The notes beneath the pieces were generated by a model that had not been told where the DNA came from, did no database searches, and saw only the letters and a list, made by a program, of their open reading frames with translations. Both the position numbers and the translations under genes were made by a program. Shown piece by piece: positions 29,237 through 37,712 of a stretch of DNA of 64,000 nt. The stretch lies in contig NZ_JAQBOD010000039.1 in assembly GCF_028288205.1 (NCBI RefSeq), positions 62,001 through 126,000 on the forward strand, given 5' to 3'. Every line of letters begins with the position of its first letter. Within the stretch, counting starts at the first letter, position 1. This stretch comes from Mucilaginibacter sp. Its GTDB lineage: Bacteria; Bacteroidota; Bacteroidia; Sphingobacteriales; Sphingobacteriaceae.

Positions 29237-29782
29237 TTAAACAATGCCTTGGGCAAAGTTCTTTTTCAATTTTTTTAAATTGCTTGCAATACTGGTATCT
29301 ATCTGCCTGTCGCCAACGGTTAATACAAAACCGCCAATCAGCGTTTCGTCTACCCTTTCTTCTAATACCACTTCGCCGCCTACTGTTGCTTTTACTTCGG
29401 CCAATATCTTAGCCTTGTTAGCTGCTGATAATGGCGTAGCGGATACTACCGTAGCCTGGGTAATGTGTTTTATAAAGTCATACTGGTTAATAAACTCGTG
29501 TGCTGTAGTGTATAAAACTTCGCCACGACCTTTGTTTATCATCAGCTTAAAAAACGCGATAGATATTTTATTCACCTTACCTTCAAATAACCCGGTCAGG
29601 ATATTTAATTTTTTTTGATGAGATATGATAGGATTACCTAAAACTGCAATTAGCTGCGGGTTTGCCTTTAAGGTTTTCAGGAAAAATACCATGTCATTAT
29701 TTAAATCTTCCAAAGCGTTTTGCTCTTTCGAAAGATCGATCAATGATTTGGCGTACCTGGCTGCTACCGTTAATTCTGACAT
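29237..29782 (-). CDS. atpH: F1 ATP synthase delta subunit
   Basis: This 181-residue peripheral-stalk subunit (OSCP-type) links F1 alpha/beta to subunit b. It starts MSELTVAARYAKSLIDLSKEQ and has an all-helical N-terminal domain. Its C-terminal domain has VVLEERVDETLIGGFVLTVGDRQIDTSIASNLKKL, the characteristic delta signature. It lies between atpF and atpA. The upstream gap to atpF is filled by a perfect 20-bp inverted repeat that abuts the atpF stop codon. Confidence 0.95.
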   Translation of the reverse strand: MSELTVAARYAKSLIDLSKEQNALEDLNNDMVFFLKTLKANPQLIAVLGNPIISHQKKLNILTGLFEGKVNKISIAFFKLMINKGRGEVLYTTAHEFINQYDFIKHITQATVVSATPLSAANKAKILAEVKATVGGEVVLEERVDETLIGGFVLTVGDRQIDTSIASNLKKLKKNFAQGIV

Positions 29783-29798
29783 ATTTTATGATAGTGAT

Positions 29799-29867
29799 TA
29801 GTGATTGGAGATTAGTGATTAGTTAGGGCGGTTAAACCATTTACTATTCACTAATCTCCAATCACTA
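29799..29867. repeat. Perfect 20-bp inverted repeat between atpH and atpF
   Basis: TAGTGATTGGAGATTAGTGA (29799-29818) and TCACTAATCTCCAATCACTA (29848-29867) are exact reverse complements, separated by 29 bases. The right arm directly abuts the atpF stop codon at 29868-29870. On the minus-strand mRNA this forms a strong hairpin just after atpF. Confidence 0.8.
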
Positions 29868-30359
29868 TTACAATTTAACTTCTTTTAAAAGCTGGCTCAC
29901 CAACTCGTCTTGTTTTGCCTGATCTGCAAATTGCTGTTTCAATACTTTCTCAGCAATTTCTAATGATAATGAGGCTACCTGGTTCTTAACATCAGCCATA
30001 GCAATAGCCTTCTGGTTGTTAATTTCAACACGGGCAAGCTCTATCATGCGCGCGCCTTCTGTGTGTGCAGCGTCTTTAGCATCGCCAATGATCTGGTCCT
30101 TAACTTTTTTAGCTTCGTGCAATATCAGATCACGCTCAACACGCGCCTGCTTTAACAACACTTCGTTCTCATTAGTTAAACGGGCCATTTCATCTTTAGC
30201 AGCTTCGGCCTTGCGCAGTGAGTCTTCAATAAAGCGTTCTCTATCGTCAATGGCGCCCATAATAGGCTTCCAGGCAAATTTAGCAAGCAGGAAAAACAGC
30301 ACTAAAAATGATACTGTAGTCCAGAATACTAAGCCAATTTCGGGGGTAACTAATTCCAT
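29868..30359 (-). CDS. atpF: F0 ATP synthase b subunit
   Basis: This is a 163-residue peripheral-stalk protein. It has one N-terminal membrane segment (LVFWTTVSFLVLFFLLAKFAWKPIMGA), then a long charged helix (DDRERFIEDSLRKAEAAKDEMARLTNENEVLLKQARVER), as expected for a dimeric coiled coil. The C-terminus (EKVLKQQFADQAKQDELVSQLLKEVKL) is the delta-binding end. Located between atpE and atpH. A perfect 12-bp hairpin precedes it. Confidence 0.95.
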   Translation of the reverse strand: MELVTPEIGLVFWTTVSFLVLFFLLAKFAWKPIMGAIDDRERFIEDSLRKAEAAKDEMARLTNENEVLLKQARVERDLILHEAKKVKDQIIGDAKDAAHTEGARMIELARVEINNQKAIAMADVKNQVASLSLEIAEKVLKQQFADQAKQDELVSQLLKEVKL

Positions 30360-30395
30360 TTTATATTTTAGAAATTTTAATTCAACTTATTAAAT

Positions 30396-30430
30396 AACCT
30401 TACCTGTTGCCAACCGCTACAGGTAAGGTT
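30396..30430 (-). promoter_or_regulatory. Intercistronic hairpin between atpE and atpF
   Basis: AACCTTACCTGT (30396-30407) pairs perfectly with ACAGGTAAGGTT (30419-30430), with an 11-base loop. It lies 24 bp past the atpE stop in the direction of transcription. On the minus strand no T-tract follows, so it more likely protects the 3' end of an atpE-containing transcript or attenuates read-through than acts as a full terminator. Confidence 0.6.
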
Positions 30431-30453
30431 AATGTTTTTTTCTTAAGGATTGA

Positions 30454-30702
<249 letters not shown>

Positions 30703-30709
30703 TTACTAA

Positions 30710-31795
30710 TTAATGATGAGCTTCCTCAATTGCTGAGCCTATAAACAGGGCGGTTAACAACGTAAAAATGAAAGCCTGCAATGCAGCAACCAATAACTCA
30801 AGCACATCCATAAATACTACGAATGCTACTGATACCGGTGCTATGTATAAAGATTTGAAAACAAATATTAATGATATTAAGCTTAATACAATAATGTGGC
30901 CCGCCGTAATGTTGGCAAACAAACGAATCATTAATGCAAACGGGCGCGATATAATACCTACCAACTCAATAACCCACCATAATGGCCATATCCAAACAGG
31001 CACATCAGCCGGAACAAAAATGTGTTTCCAGTAATGTTTGTTGCCGTTTAAATTAACCAATATTAAAGTTATTAATGCCAGTACAAATGTTACTGCTATA
31101 TTACCGGTAAGGTTTGAACCACCCGGGAAGAAAGGCACCAAGCCGATCAGGTTATTTATCCATATAAAAAAGAAAATGGTTAACAGCAAAGGCATAAACC
31201 TGCGGTATTTGTAACCTATATTTGGGCGGGCAATATCATCTCTTACAAAAAGGATAATTGGCTCCATAAAAGACTGTAAGCCTTTTGGCGCCTGGCCCTG
31301 GCGCTTTTTATAGGCTGATGATACCGCAATAAATATGATAACTAAAAACAGGATAGACATCCACATGCTTATTACATTGCGGGTGATGGAAAAATCTATC
31401 AGCGAGCTATTCAGCTTTAATACCGTAGCGCTTGCCAATAAAGTATTATTGGCACCAACAATATTTACTTTATCATTTATTAAACGGTAGGTGTAATATT
31501 TACCAACATAATCTGCTTTACCATGCTCAAAACGAGCTGCCGAAAAAACCTCAAAACCTTTATCGGTATACAAAATGACCGGTAACGGAACTGACGTGTT
31601 TCCTAAAATATGGAAAGAGTGAGAATCGGCAATGTGTTCTAAAATAACCTCGCTTGGTTCAAACTTTTTTTCAACGCCTTCTTTAAGCGTTTCTTGCGAA
31701 AAAACCGGGAGTGAAAATGCGTTCAGCGTTAAAAAAACGGCACAAATTCGTAAAAGTGTAAAAATTTTTAATTTCAAAATTGAGCTTTTATACAT
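30710..31795 (-). CDS. atpB: F0 ATP synthase a subunit with exported N-terminal extension
   Basis: The stator half of the proton path. The 361-residue length is over 100 residues longer than in Escherichia coli, because of an N-terminal signal-like helix (LLRICAVFLTLNAFSLPVFSQ) and a ~100-residue domain (EKKFEPSEVILEHIADSHSFH) placed outside the membrane. This extension is usual in Bacteroidota. The core has PFFPGGSNLTGNIAVTFVLA and the essential arginine in RPFALMIRLFANITAGHIIV. It lies between an AtpI-like gene and atpE. Confidence 0.95.
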   Translation of the reverse strand: MYKSSILKLKIFTLLRICAVFLTLNAFSLPVFSQETLKEGVEKKFEPSEVILEHIADSHSFHILGNTSVPLPVILYTDKGFEVFSAARFEHGKADYVGKYYTYRLINDKVNIVGANNTLLASATVLKLNSSLIDFSITRNVISMWMSILFLVIIFIAVSSAYKKRQGQAPKGLQSFMEPIILFVRDDIARPNIGYKYRRFMPLLLTIFFFIWINNLIGLVPFFPGGSNLTGNIAVTFVLALITLILVNLNGNKHYWKHIFVPADVPVWIWPLWWVIELVGIISRPFALMIRLFANITAGHIIVLSLISLIFVFKSLYIAPVSVAFVVFMDVLELLVAALQAFIFTLLTALFIGSAIEEAHH

Positions 31796-31809
31796 CTAAA
31801 TAAAGTTTT

Positions 31810-32196
31810 TTACTTTAAATTTTGGTTGCGCAAGTTACGCAACAAAACATAAACTTCAAAGGCCGTATTTAAGAAATATAAGTAAAAGAAATTGCCCATA
31901 AAAACAGCCTTGTCAACCTTATGTTTCAGCACAAAAACCAGGATAAAAATTAAACAGGCAAGCAGCTTAAAAACAGTAGCGCCCATAAAATATTGGGCAT
32001 ACATTTCGGGATCTATTGCTTGCCCCACAAGGATTGCTATCAACACAATTAATGTTAATATGGATATAAATGCAAACAGCCCCCAAAACTGAGGTATTAA
32101 ATAACTTTGATTGCCTGAATATATTAGATACAAAGGCCCTACAGCCATTATTATTGTAAATATTATAAATGGGTAAATTTTAGTAAGAATTTTCAA
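31810..32196 (-). CDS. AtpI-like small membrane protein of the atp operon
   Basis: This protein of about 128 residues has four hydrophobic segments (IYPFIIFTIIMAVGPLYLIY, FWGLFAFISILTLIVLIAILV, YFMGATVFKLLACLIFILVFVL and a C-terminal one). I place the start at a TTG (32196) that overlaps the TGA stop of the preceding gene (TTGA). The longer frame from 32268 would run 75 bases into that gene. The position between atpZ and atpB and the membrane layout match an ATP synthase I/chaperone-type protein, which helps assemble the c-ring or import Mg2+. Sequence identity to AtpI is not obvious by eye, so the label is inferential. Confidence 0.65.
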   Translation of the reverse strand: MKILTKIYPFIIFTIIMAVGPLYLIYSGNQSYLIPQFWGLFAFISILTLIVLIAILVGQAIDPEMYAQYFMGATVFKLLACLIFILVFVLKHKVDKAVFMGNFFYLYFLNTAFEVYVLLRNLRNQNLK

Positions 32197-32423
32197 TTTT
32201 TTAAAGATCTGATAATAATGAATAATGAAATAAAAACACCGGTTAATGATAATGCCGCGGTTGCCCATTTAGTGGCATGATTTGCTGCTTCATCAATTTT
32301 ATAGCCTGCAAAGGTAAACAAACCAATAATAGCTATCATCTGGAAAGCAACGCCTATAAATTTGGAGTAATTGGTTCCCGGGCCGTTATTATCCGGATTG
32401 CCGGTAGGTTCATTTTTAGCCAT
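32193..32423 (-). CDS. AtpZ/AtpI family membrane protein
   Basis: This is the first gene of the ATP synthase operon. The ATG at 32423 gives 76 residues; an in-frame TTG at 32429 adds two. A Gly/Asn/Pro-rich N-terminus precedes two membrane segments (FIGVAFQMIAIIGLFTFAGYKIDE and ATAALSLTGVFISLFIIIRSLK). This two-helix layout, with the GYKIDE-like segment between the helices, is that of AtpZ proteins, which form a Mg2+/Ca2+ transporter or assembly factor with AtpI. The gene is divergent from porW, with only 71 bp between start codons. Confidence 0.82.
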   Translation of the reverse strand: MAKNEPTGNPDNNGPGTNYSKFIGVAFQMIAIIGLFTFAGYKIDEAANHATKWATAALSLTGVFISLFIIIRSLKN

Positions 32424-32494
32424 GCGCAAATTTATTAAATCCTATTGCATAATCTTTACTAAATTAGCAAGGCTTTTAAAACCACTGTTCGATC

Positions 32495-35284
32495 TTGAGG
32501 CGCAACTACATATTCCCTGTAAATAAGCAAGTTAACTTTTTTCTGTTTGCAATGGTATTTATCATAGCAGGCTGCTCGTTCGAGAGAAGGACTAAGTTTA
32601 ACCGCGCCATGCAAAATTTAACTGCTCATTATAATATATTATATAATGCAAACGAGTTATTAAGGCAAAAGCAGGAAACCTATGCAGGCAGCTATATTGA
32701 TTCGTACGACCGTATATTAAGCGTTTACCGGGACACGGTAGTACATGGCACCGCATCTGATAAAGAGCTGGATGCCGCAATAATTAAAGCCAACACCATT
32801 ATTAACGAAAAAGAACAGAGCCGCTATGTGGGCGATGCATACCTGGTATTGGGCAAGGCCAATTTTTTGGCCGGAAAGTTTTTTGACGCGGTTGAATTCT
32901 TTAGTTACGTAATTCGCTCATTCCCCAAAGAAATTAGCCTTACACAACAAGCAGCAGCGTGGAAAGTACGTGCCTTGTTATACTTAAATAACACGCGCGA
33001 AGCCCGGCTGGCATTAGATACGGTTTATAAAAACGTCAATCCTAAAAAGACCATTCCGGCTGATGTGTATGCGGCAAACCTGCAGTATGATATTAATACC
33101 AAAAACTATGTCGATGCAGAAGCGGCAGCTAAAAAGGCTATACTTTATTGTAAAAACAACAATCAGAAATTACGCTGGACGTTTATCCTTGGGCAACTGC
33201 AGGAATTAAATCATAAAAACAATGAGGCTATAATAAGCTATACGCGTATTGTTAAAAGCAATGCCGAGTTCGAGATGGCATTTAATGCCAATCTTAATCG
33301 CATACGTATTGAGGATATGCGGAACGGAATTAAGATGAACCGTACAAGCCTTTTATTGAGCTTGCTCAAAAACGAGAATAATAAAGATTTCCAGGACCAG
33401 ATATATTACCAGGTCGCCCAGCTTTACCAGGTTAATAAAGACATTAACAATGCCATAAAATATTATAAGCTATCGGTACGTAACAGCTCAAAAAATCAAA
33501 ACCAAAAGGGCCTCTCCTACCTGCGTATGGCAGATATTGACTTTAACGACAAGGCCGATTATGTAAATGCTAAAAAATACTATGATAGTACGCTAACTAA
33601 TCTTTCACCAAACTATCCCGGCTATCAAATCATACAAAAGAAAAGCAATAACCTGCAGGTACTGGTTGATAAATTGCAGATAATTGCCCATGAAGATACG
33701 TTGCAAATGCTGGCCGGGCTTGACGAAAAAACACGGTCGGCACGTATTGACAATATGGTTAATGCCCAAATTTTGCAGCAACAGGTTATAACAGCCAATA
33801 ATAATAGTATCGCTGCAGCAACTAAACCGCTTAATAATACTAATGCTACACCAACCGGCAAACCGGCTACAGGCAGCAGCTTTTATTTTTATAATGCCAC
33901 AGCTGTTAGTCAGGGATATAACGATTTTAAACGTATATGGGGCGGCCGTAAACTGGAAGATGACTGGCGCAGAAGCAGCAAACAAAGTAATAATACGGTT
34001 ATAAACAATAATACAAATGTAGCTCAACAAAATGTACCTTCTATAACCGACCCTGATGCAGTATTACCGGCAGATATGCGTAAAAATAAAACTGATGTAT
34101 CGGCAGGTAATTACCGGAACAATTTATTACAGAACCTTCCCCTTACTCCGGCATTGCTTGCACAATCAAACGCACGCATTTATAACGCGTATTTAGATAT
34201 AGCCAATTTTTATCGCGATATTTTAGAGGATAAAAATAATGCTATAATAAACTACGAACTGCTGCTGACTAACTTTCCTGATGATCCTAATAAGCCTTCG
34301 GTATACTATAATTTGTATAGGTTGTATAGCGATATTGATGTAGCAAAATCAAACGAGTATAAAAACAGGCTGGTAAAAATTTATCCCGAAAGCATATTTG
34401 CCAAAGTGATTATCGACCCCGATTACAGCAAAAAGCTGGATGATGCCGATTCGCGGTTTTATGCATCTTATAACATAGTGTATGATCTGTATCGACAGAA
34501 AAAATATAGCCAGGTTATTAGCGTTACCGATAGTTTGTTAAAGCAATACCCCAACAATAAGCTATTGGTACAGTTATATTACCTGCGGGCTATAGCCGGT
34601 GGGCATTTAGAAACAATAGCTCCCTTCAGGGCCGATCTGCAGCAAATGATTAATAATTATCCCAACGATCAGTTAATAACGCCATTAGTGAAACAGCATT
34701 TAGCTTATATTGATGCTAACTCAACCGAACTCGCTGCGCAAACTTATGTTATAATGGATAGTGATACAACAGGCGCATTCTTTTCGCCGCCTATAGCCTA
34801 TCAAAAAGAAACAGTATATAACCGTAATCGTACCTTTACACCGGTAGTTGATAAACCTGTAGTTAAACCGGCGGAGCAGGCAGGTATAAAAGACAGGCCA
34901 CCGGTTAAAGTAGCATCAACTACTTTTAATTTGCGCGATAGTACTAACTATTATTTTGTAATAAATGTAAGTACCGGCACAACAGATCTGGCATCATCAC
35001 GTTTTGGGATTGGGCAGTTTAACCGGGCCAATTTCCAGGCTAATGCAATTAAGCACCAGCTAAAAAATGCCGGGCGTGATAATCAGCTGATATACATGGG
35101 CCGGTTTTACAGTCTTGACGCGGTTAAGAAATATGCAAGGGCTATTATCCCATTATTGCCCCAGATCATGAAAATACCAAATGATAAATACAGTTTTTTT
35201 ATTATAACACAAGAAAATCTGGATAAATTAGCCGACAAAAAATTATTGGATAATTATATTGATTACTACCAACAAACCTATTAA
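32495..35284 (+). CDS. T9SS periplasmic lipoprotein PorW/SprE (TPR protein)
   Basis: This 929-residue lipoprotein begins at a TTG; no in-frame ATG lies between the preceding stop and the signal sequence. The signal NFFLFAMVFIIAGC places the lipidated cysteine at about 27. The sequence RRTKFNRAMQNLTAHYNILYNANELL after it is the PorW/SprE hallmark. Many TPR-like helical repeats follow (VGDAYLVLGKANFLAGKFFDAVEFF, YYNLYRLYSDIDVAKSNEYKNRLVKIYP). A C-terminal SPOR-like stretch (YYFVINVSTG ... GRFYSLDAVKKYARAI) ends the protein. PorW/SprE links the PorKLMN motor ring to the outer-membrane translocon and is needed for T9SS secretion. A bifunctional PBP gene starts 4 bp after its stop, so the two are probably co-transcribed. 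Confidence 0.85.
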   Translation: MRRNYIFPVNKQVNFFLFAMVFIIAGCSFERRTKFNRAMQNLTAHYNILYNANELLRQKQETYAGSYIDSYDRILSVYRDTVVHGTASDKELDAAIIKANTIINEKEQSRYVGDAYLVLGKANFLAGKFFDAVEFFSYVIRSFPKEISLTQQAAAWKVRALLYLNNTREARLALDTVYKNVNPKKTIPADVYAANLQYDINTKNYVDAEAAAKKAILYCKNNNQKLRWTFILGQLQELNHKNNEAIISYTRIVKSNAEFEMAFNANLNRIRIEDMRNGIKMNRTSLLLSLLKNENNKDFQDQIYYQVAQLYQVNKDINNAIKYYKLSVRNSSKNQNQKGLSYLRMADIDFNDKADYVNAKKYYDSTLTNLSPNYPGYQIIQKKSNNLQVLVDKLQIIAHEDTLQMLAGLDEKTRSARIDNMVNAQILQQQVITANNNSIAAATKPLNNTNATPTGKPATGSSFYFYNATAVSQGYNDFKRIWGGRKLEDDWRRSSKQSNNTVINNNTNVAQQNVPSITDPDAVLPADMRKNKTDVSAGNYRNNLLQNLPLTPALLAQSNARIYNAYLDIANFYRDILEDKNNAIINYELLLTNFPDDPNKPSVYYNLYRLYSDIDVAKSNEYKNRLVKIYPESIFAKVIIDPDYSKKLDDADSRFYASYNIVYDLYRQKKYSQVISVTDSLLKQYPNNKLLVQLYYLRAIAGGHLETIAPFRADLQQMINNYPNDQLITPLVKQHLAYIDANSTELAAQTYVIMDSDTTGAFFSPPIAYQKETVYNRNRTFTPVVDKPVVKPAEQAGIKDRPPVKVASTTFNLRDSTNYYFVINVSTGTTDLASSRFGIGQFNRANFQANAIKHQLKNAGRDNQLIYMGRFYSLDAVKKYARAIIPLLPQIMKIPNDKYSFFIITQENLDKLADKKLLDNYIDYYQQTY

Positions 35285-35288
35285 TAAG

Positions 35289-37529
35289 ATGGACGTTAAA
35301 CTTTCGCAACAGGATATAAAGAGATACAACTGGTATATTTGGAGATTTTTTATAGCCTGCTTTGCACTTGTAGTAATATTGATAGGCCTAACCACATTTG
35401 GTGTATTTGGCACCCTGCCTTCATTGCGCGAACTGGAAAATCCAAAAAGCGACCAGGCATCCGTAATTTACTCATCAGATAAGCAAATATTGGGTAAATA
35501 TTACAAAACCAACCGATCGAATGTAACTTACAAAGACATATCGCCTAATGTAATAAACGCGTTAATAGCAAAAGAGGATAATCATTTTTTCACACATTCG
35601 GGTATTGATTTTGGGCGCTCATTTACTATTATTCTTTATGGAATGATAGGCAAAAAACAGGGGGCCAGTACCATTACCCAGCAATTGGCAAAAAATATGT
35701 TTGCCCTTGAAAAACCTGCGCATAATCCTATAAAACGAATTTTGCAAAAGCTAAGGGAGCTCATTATTGCCATAAGGATAGAAAAGCACTATACTAAGCA
35801 GGAAATCATCACCATGTATTTAAACACGGTTGATTTTGGCAGTAGTACATTTGGCATAAGCTCTGCAGCGTTAACTTATTTTAATACCACGCCTGCAAAA
35901 TTAACAGCAGATCAGGCTGCCACTTTAATACAAATGCTTACGGCCCCAACCGCAAATTCACCAATAAGGCATCCAAATAAGGCACTTATCGGGCGTAATC
36001 TTGTATTGAAGCGCATGGCTGACGAAGGTTATTTAAGTGAAGGGCAGGCCAATGAAAGTAAGGCCAGACCGCTTGGTATTGATTATCATCCTATTAATCA
36101 TACAGAAGGATTAGCACCTTATTTTAGGGCAACTTTAAAAAACGAGTTGAAAAAATTATTAGTTGACAAAAATATAAACAAATCTGACGGAACGCCTTAT
36201 GACCTTGACCGCGACGGTTTAAGAATATATACCACTATTGATTATACAATGCAGCAATATGCCGAGGAAGCACAACGCGAATATATGCGTAAACTGCAAA
36301 ATCAATTCAATGAACATTGGCACGGGCATAACCTTGCTAAAGAAATACATAACTATGCTTATTTGATCAAAATGGGCATACAAAAGTCTGACAGGTATAA
36401 AGAGTTAAAGGCATTGGGTAAAACAGATGAGGAGATAAGCCAGAACTTTAATACACCAGATATGTTAAACCTTTTTACCTGGAAAGGTGATATAGATACA
36501 TTAATGAAACCTATCGACTCGATTGTATATTGCAAATTCTTATTAAGAAACGCGTTGATGAGCATGGACCCTACTACAGGGTATGTTAAAGCCTGGGTTG
36601 GCGGAACTAATTTTGAACACTTTAATTATGACCAGGTATATGCCGGCACAAGGCAGGTTGGCTCAACGGCTAAGCCATTTACTTATGCTGTAGCCATTGA
36701 TAATGCATATTCACCTTGTTTGCAGGTAAACAATGTGCCTGATACCATTTATTATGATGGGCAAAAATGGTGCCCTAGCTCCGGCAGAACAGAAACCATT
36801 CCCGGCCCCTTAACCTTACGCCAGGCTTTGGCCCACTCGCAAAATTGGATCACCGCTCATTTAATGAAAGAACTTACACCTATACCTGTAGTAGAGCTGA
36901 TCAAGAAAATGGGGGTTACCAGTCCCATACCAGCAGTTCCGTCAATATGTATTGGCAGTTTTGATGCTTCGGTATATGATATGACGGGCGCATATTCTGT
37001 ATTTGCCAACCAGGGCGTTTGGACACAGCCCAGCTATTTACTACGTATTGAAGATAAAAATGGTAATGAAATTTACTCAAATCATGTGCAACGCAAACAG
37101 GCTCTGAGTGAGCAAACCGCTTATGTAATGACCTATATGTTAAAAGGGGTTATAGAAGAAGGAACCGGACAAAGGCTAAAGTGGACCTATAATTTAACCA
37201 ACCCAATAGGTGGTAAAACAGGTACAACTAATGATAACTCCGACGGTTGGTTCATAGGTATTACCCCTCAATTAGTAACAGGTATATGGACCGGCTGCGA
37301 GGACCGCGACATACATTTCAGAACTCAAAGCCTTGGCGAGGGGGCCAACTCAGCACTACCAATTTTTGCATTATATATGAAAAAGGTATATGCCAATGCC
37401 GATTTGGGCATAAAAAAGAATATTGACTTTACTCCTCCTAAAGCTCCGTTATCTATTACATTAGATTGCAATGCCTATAGCCAGCAGGCAAAGGGCACTA
37501 ATGAAGTGGAGAAGAAGCTGAGTTTTTAA
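35289..37529 (+). CDS. Class A penicillin-binding protein (PBP1A-like)
   Basis: This bifunctional peptidoglycan synthase is anchored in the inner membrane. The ATG at 35289 is four bases past the porW stop; a start 30 bases upstream would overlap porW. One N-terminal helix (FFIACFALVVILIGLTTFGVFG) is followed by the GT51 glycosyltransferase motifs EDNHFFTHSGID, GASTITQQLAKNMF and RKLRELIIAIRIE-like KLRELIIAIRIEKHYTK. The transpeptidase motifs are STAKPF (SxxK), SQN (SxN, in AHSQNWIT) and KTGTT (KTG). All active-site residues are present. It has 747 residues, the normal length. Pairing with a T9SS lipoprotein gene suggests shared cell-envelope control. Confidence 0.95.
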   Translation: MDVKLSQQDIKRYNWYIWRFFIACFALVVILIGLTTFGVFGTLPSLRELENPKSDQASVIYSSDKQILGKYYKTNRSNVTYKDISPNVINALIAKEDNHFFTHSGIDFGRSFTIILYGMIGKKQGASTITQQLAKNMFALEKPAHNPIKRILQKLRELIIAIRIEKHYTKQEIITMYLNTVDFGSSTFGISSAALTYFNTTPAKLTADQAATLIQMLTAPTANSPIRHPNKALIGRNLVLKRMADEGYLSEGQANESKARPLGIDYHPINHTEGLAPYFRATLKNELKKLLVDKNINKSDGTPYDLDRDGLRIYTTIDYTMQQYAEEAQREYMRKLQNQFNEHWHGHNLAKEIHNYAYLIKMGIQKSDRYKELKALGKTDEEISQNFNTPDMLNLFTWKGDIDTLMKPIDSIVYCKFLLRNALMSMDPTTGYVKAWVGGTNFEHFNYDQVYAGTRQVGSTAKPFTYAVAIDNAYSPCLQVNNVPDTIYYDGQKWCPSSGRTETIPGPLTLRQALAHSQNWITAHLMKELTPIPVVELIKKMGVTSPIPAVPSICIGSFDASVYDMTGAYSVFANQGVWTQPSYLLRIEDKNGNEIYSNHVQRKQALSEQTAYVMTYMLKGVIEEGTGQRLKWTYNLTNPIGGKTGTTNDNSDGWFIGITPQLVTGIWTGCEDRDIHFRTQSLGEGANSALPIFALYMKKVYANADLGIKKNIDFTPPKAPLSITLDCNAYSQQAKGTNEVEKKLSF

Positions 37530-37550
37530 TAATGTTATACAATAATACCC

Positions 37551-37700
37551 GCGCGTCATTGCGAGGAACGAAGCAATCTCTTCACCTGCTAATCAATGTC
37601 CGCAATATTGGTTTAGTACCATAATTGATATCTGCATAGCAATGAAATTTATCATATTGACTGTCTGTTGCAGAGATTGTTTCGTTCCTCGCAATGACGT
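37551..37700. repeat. CGTCATTG-type palindromic repeat, copy A3
   Basis: Arms GCGTCATTGCGAGGAACGAA and TTCGTTCCTCGCAATGACGT face each other across about 100 bp of variable sequence. The right arm ends 12 bp before the uvrC ATG, so it may form part of the uvrC leader. Confidence 0.85.
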
Positions 37701-37712
37701 AGTTAAATAGAA

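Noticed and set aside
32427..32434. TAAATTTG -7 box for the atp operon
   Set aside because: It lies only three bases before the atpZ ATG, so a transcript from it would begin inside or after the start codon.
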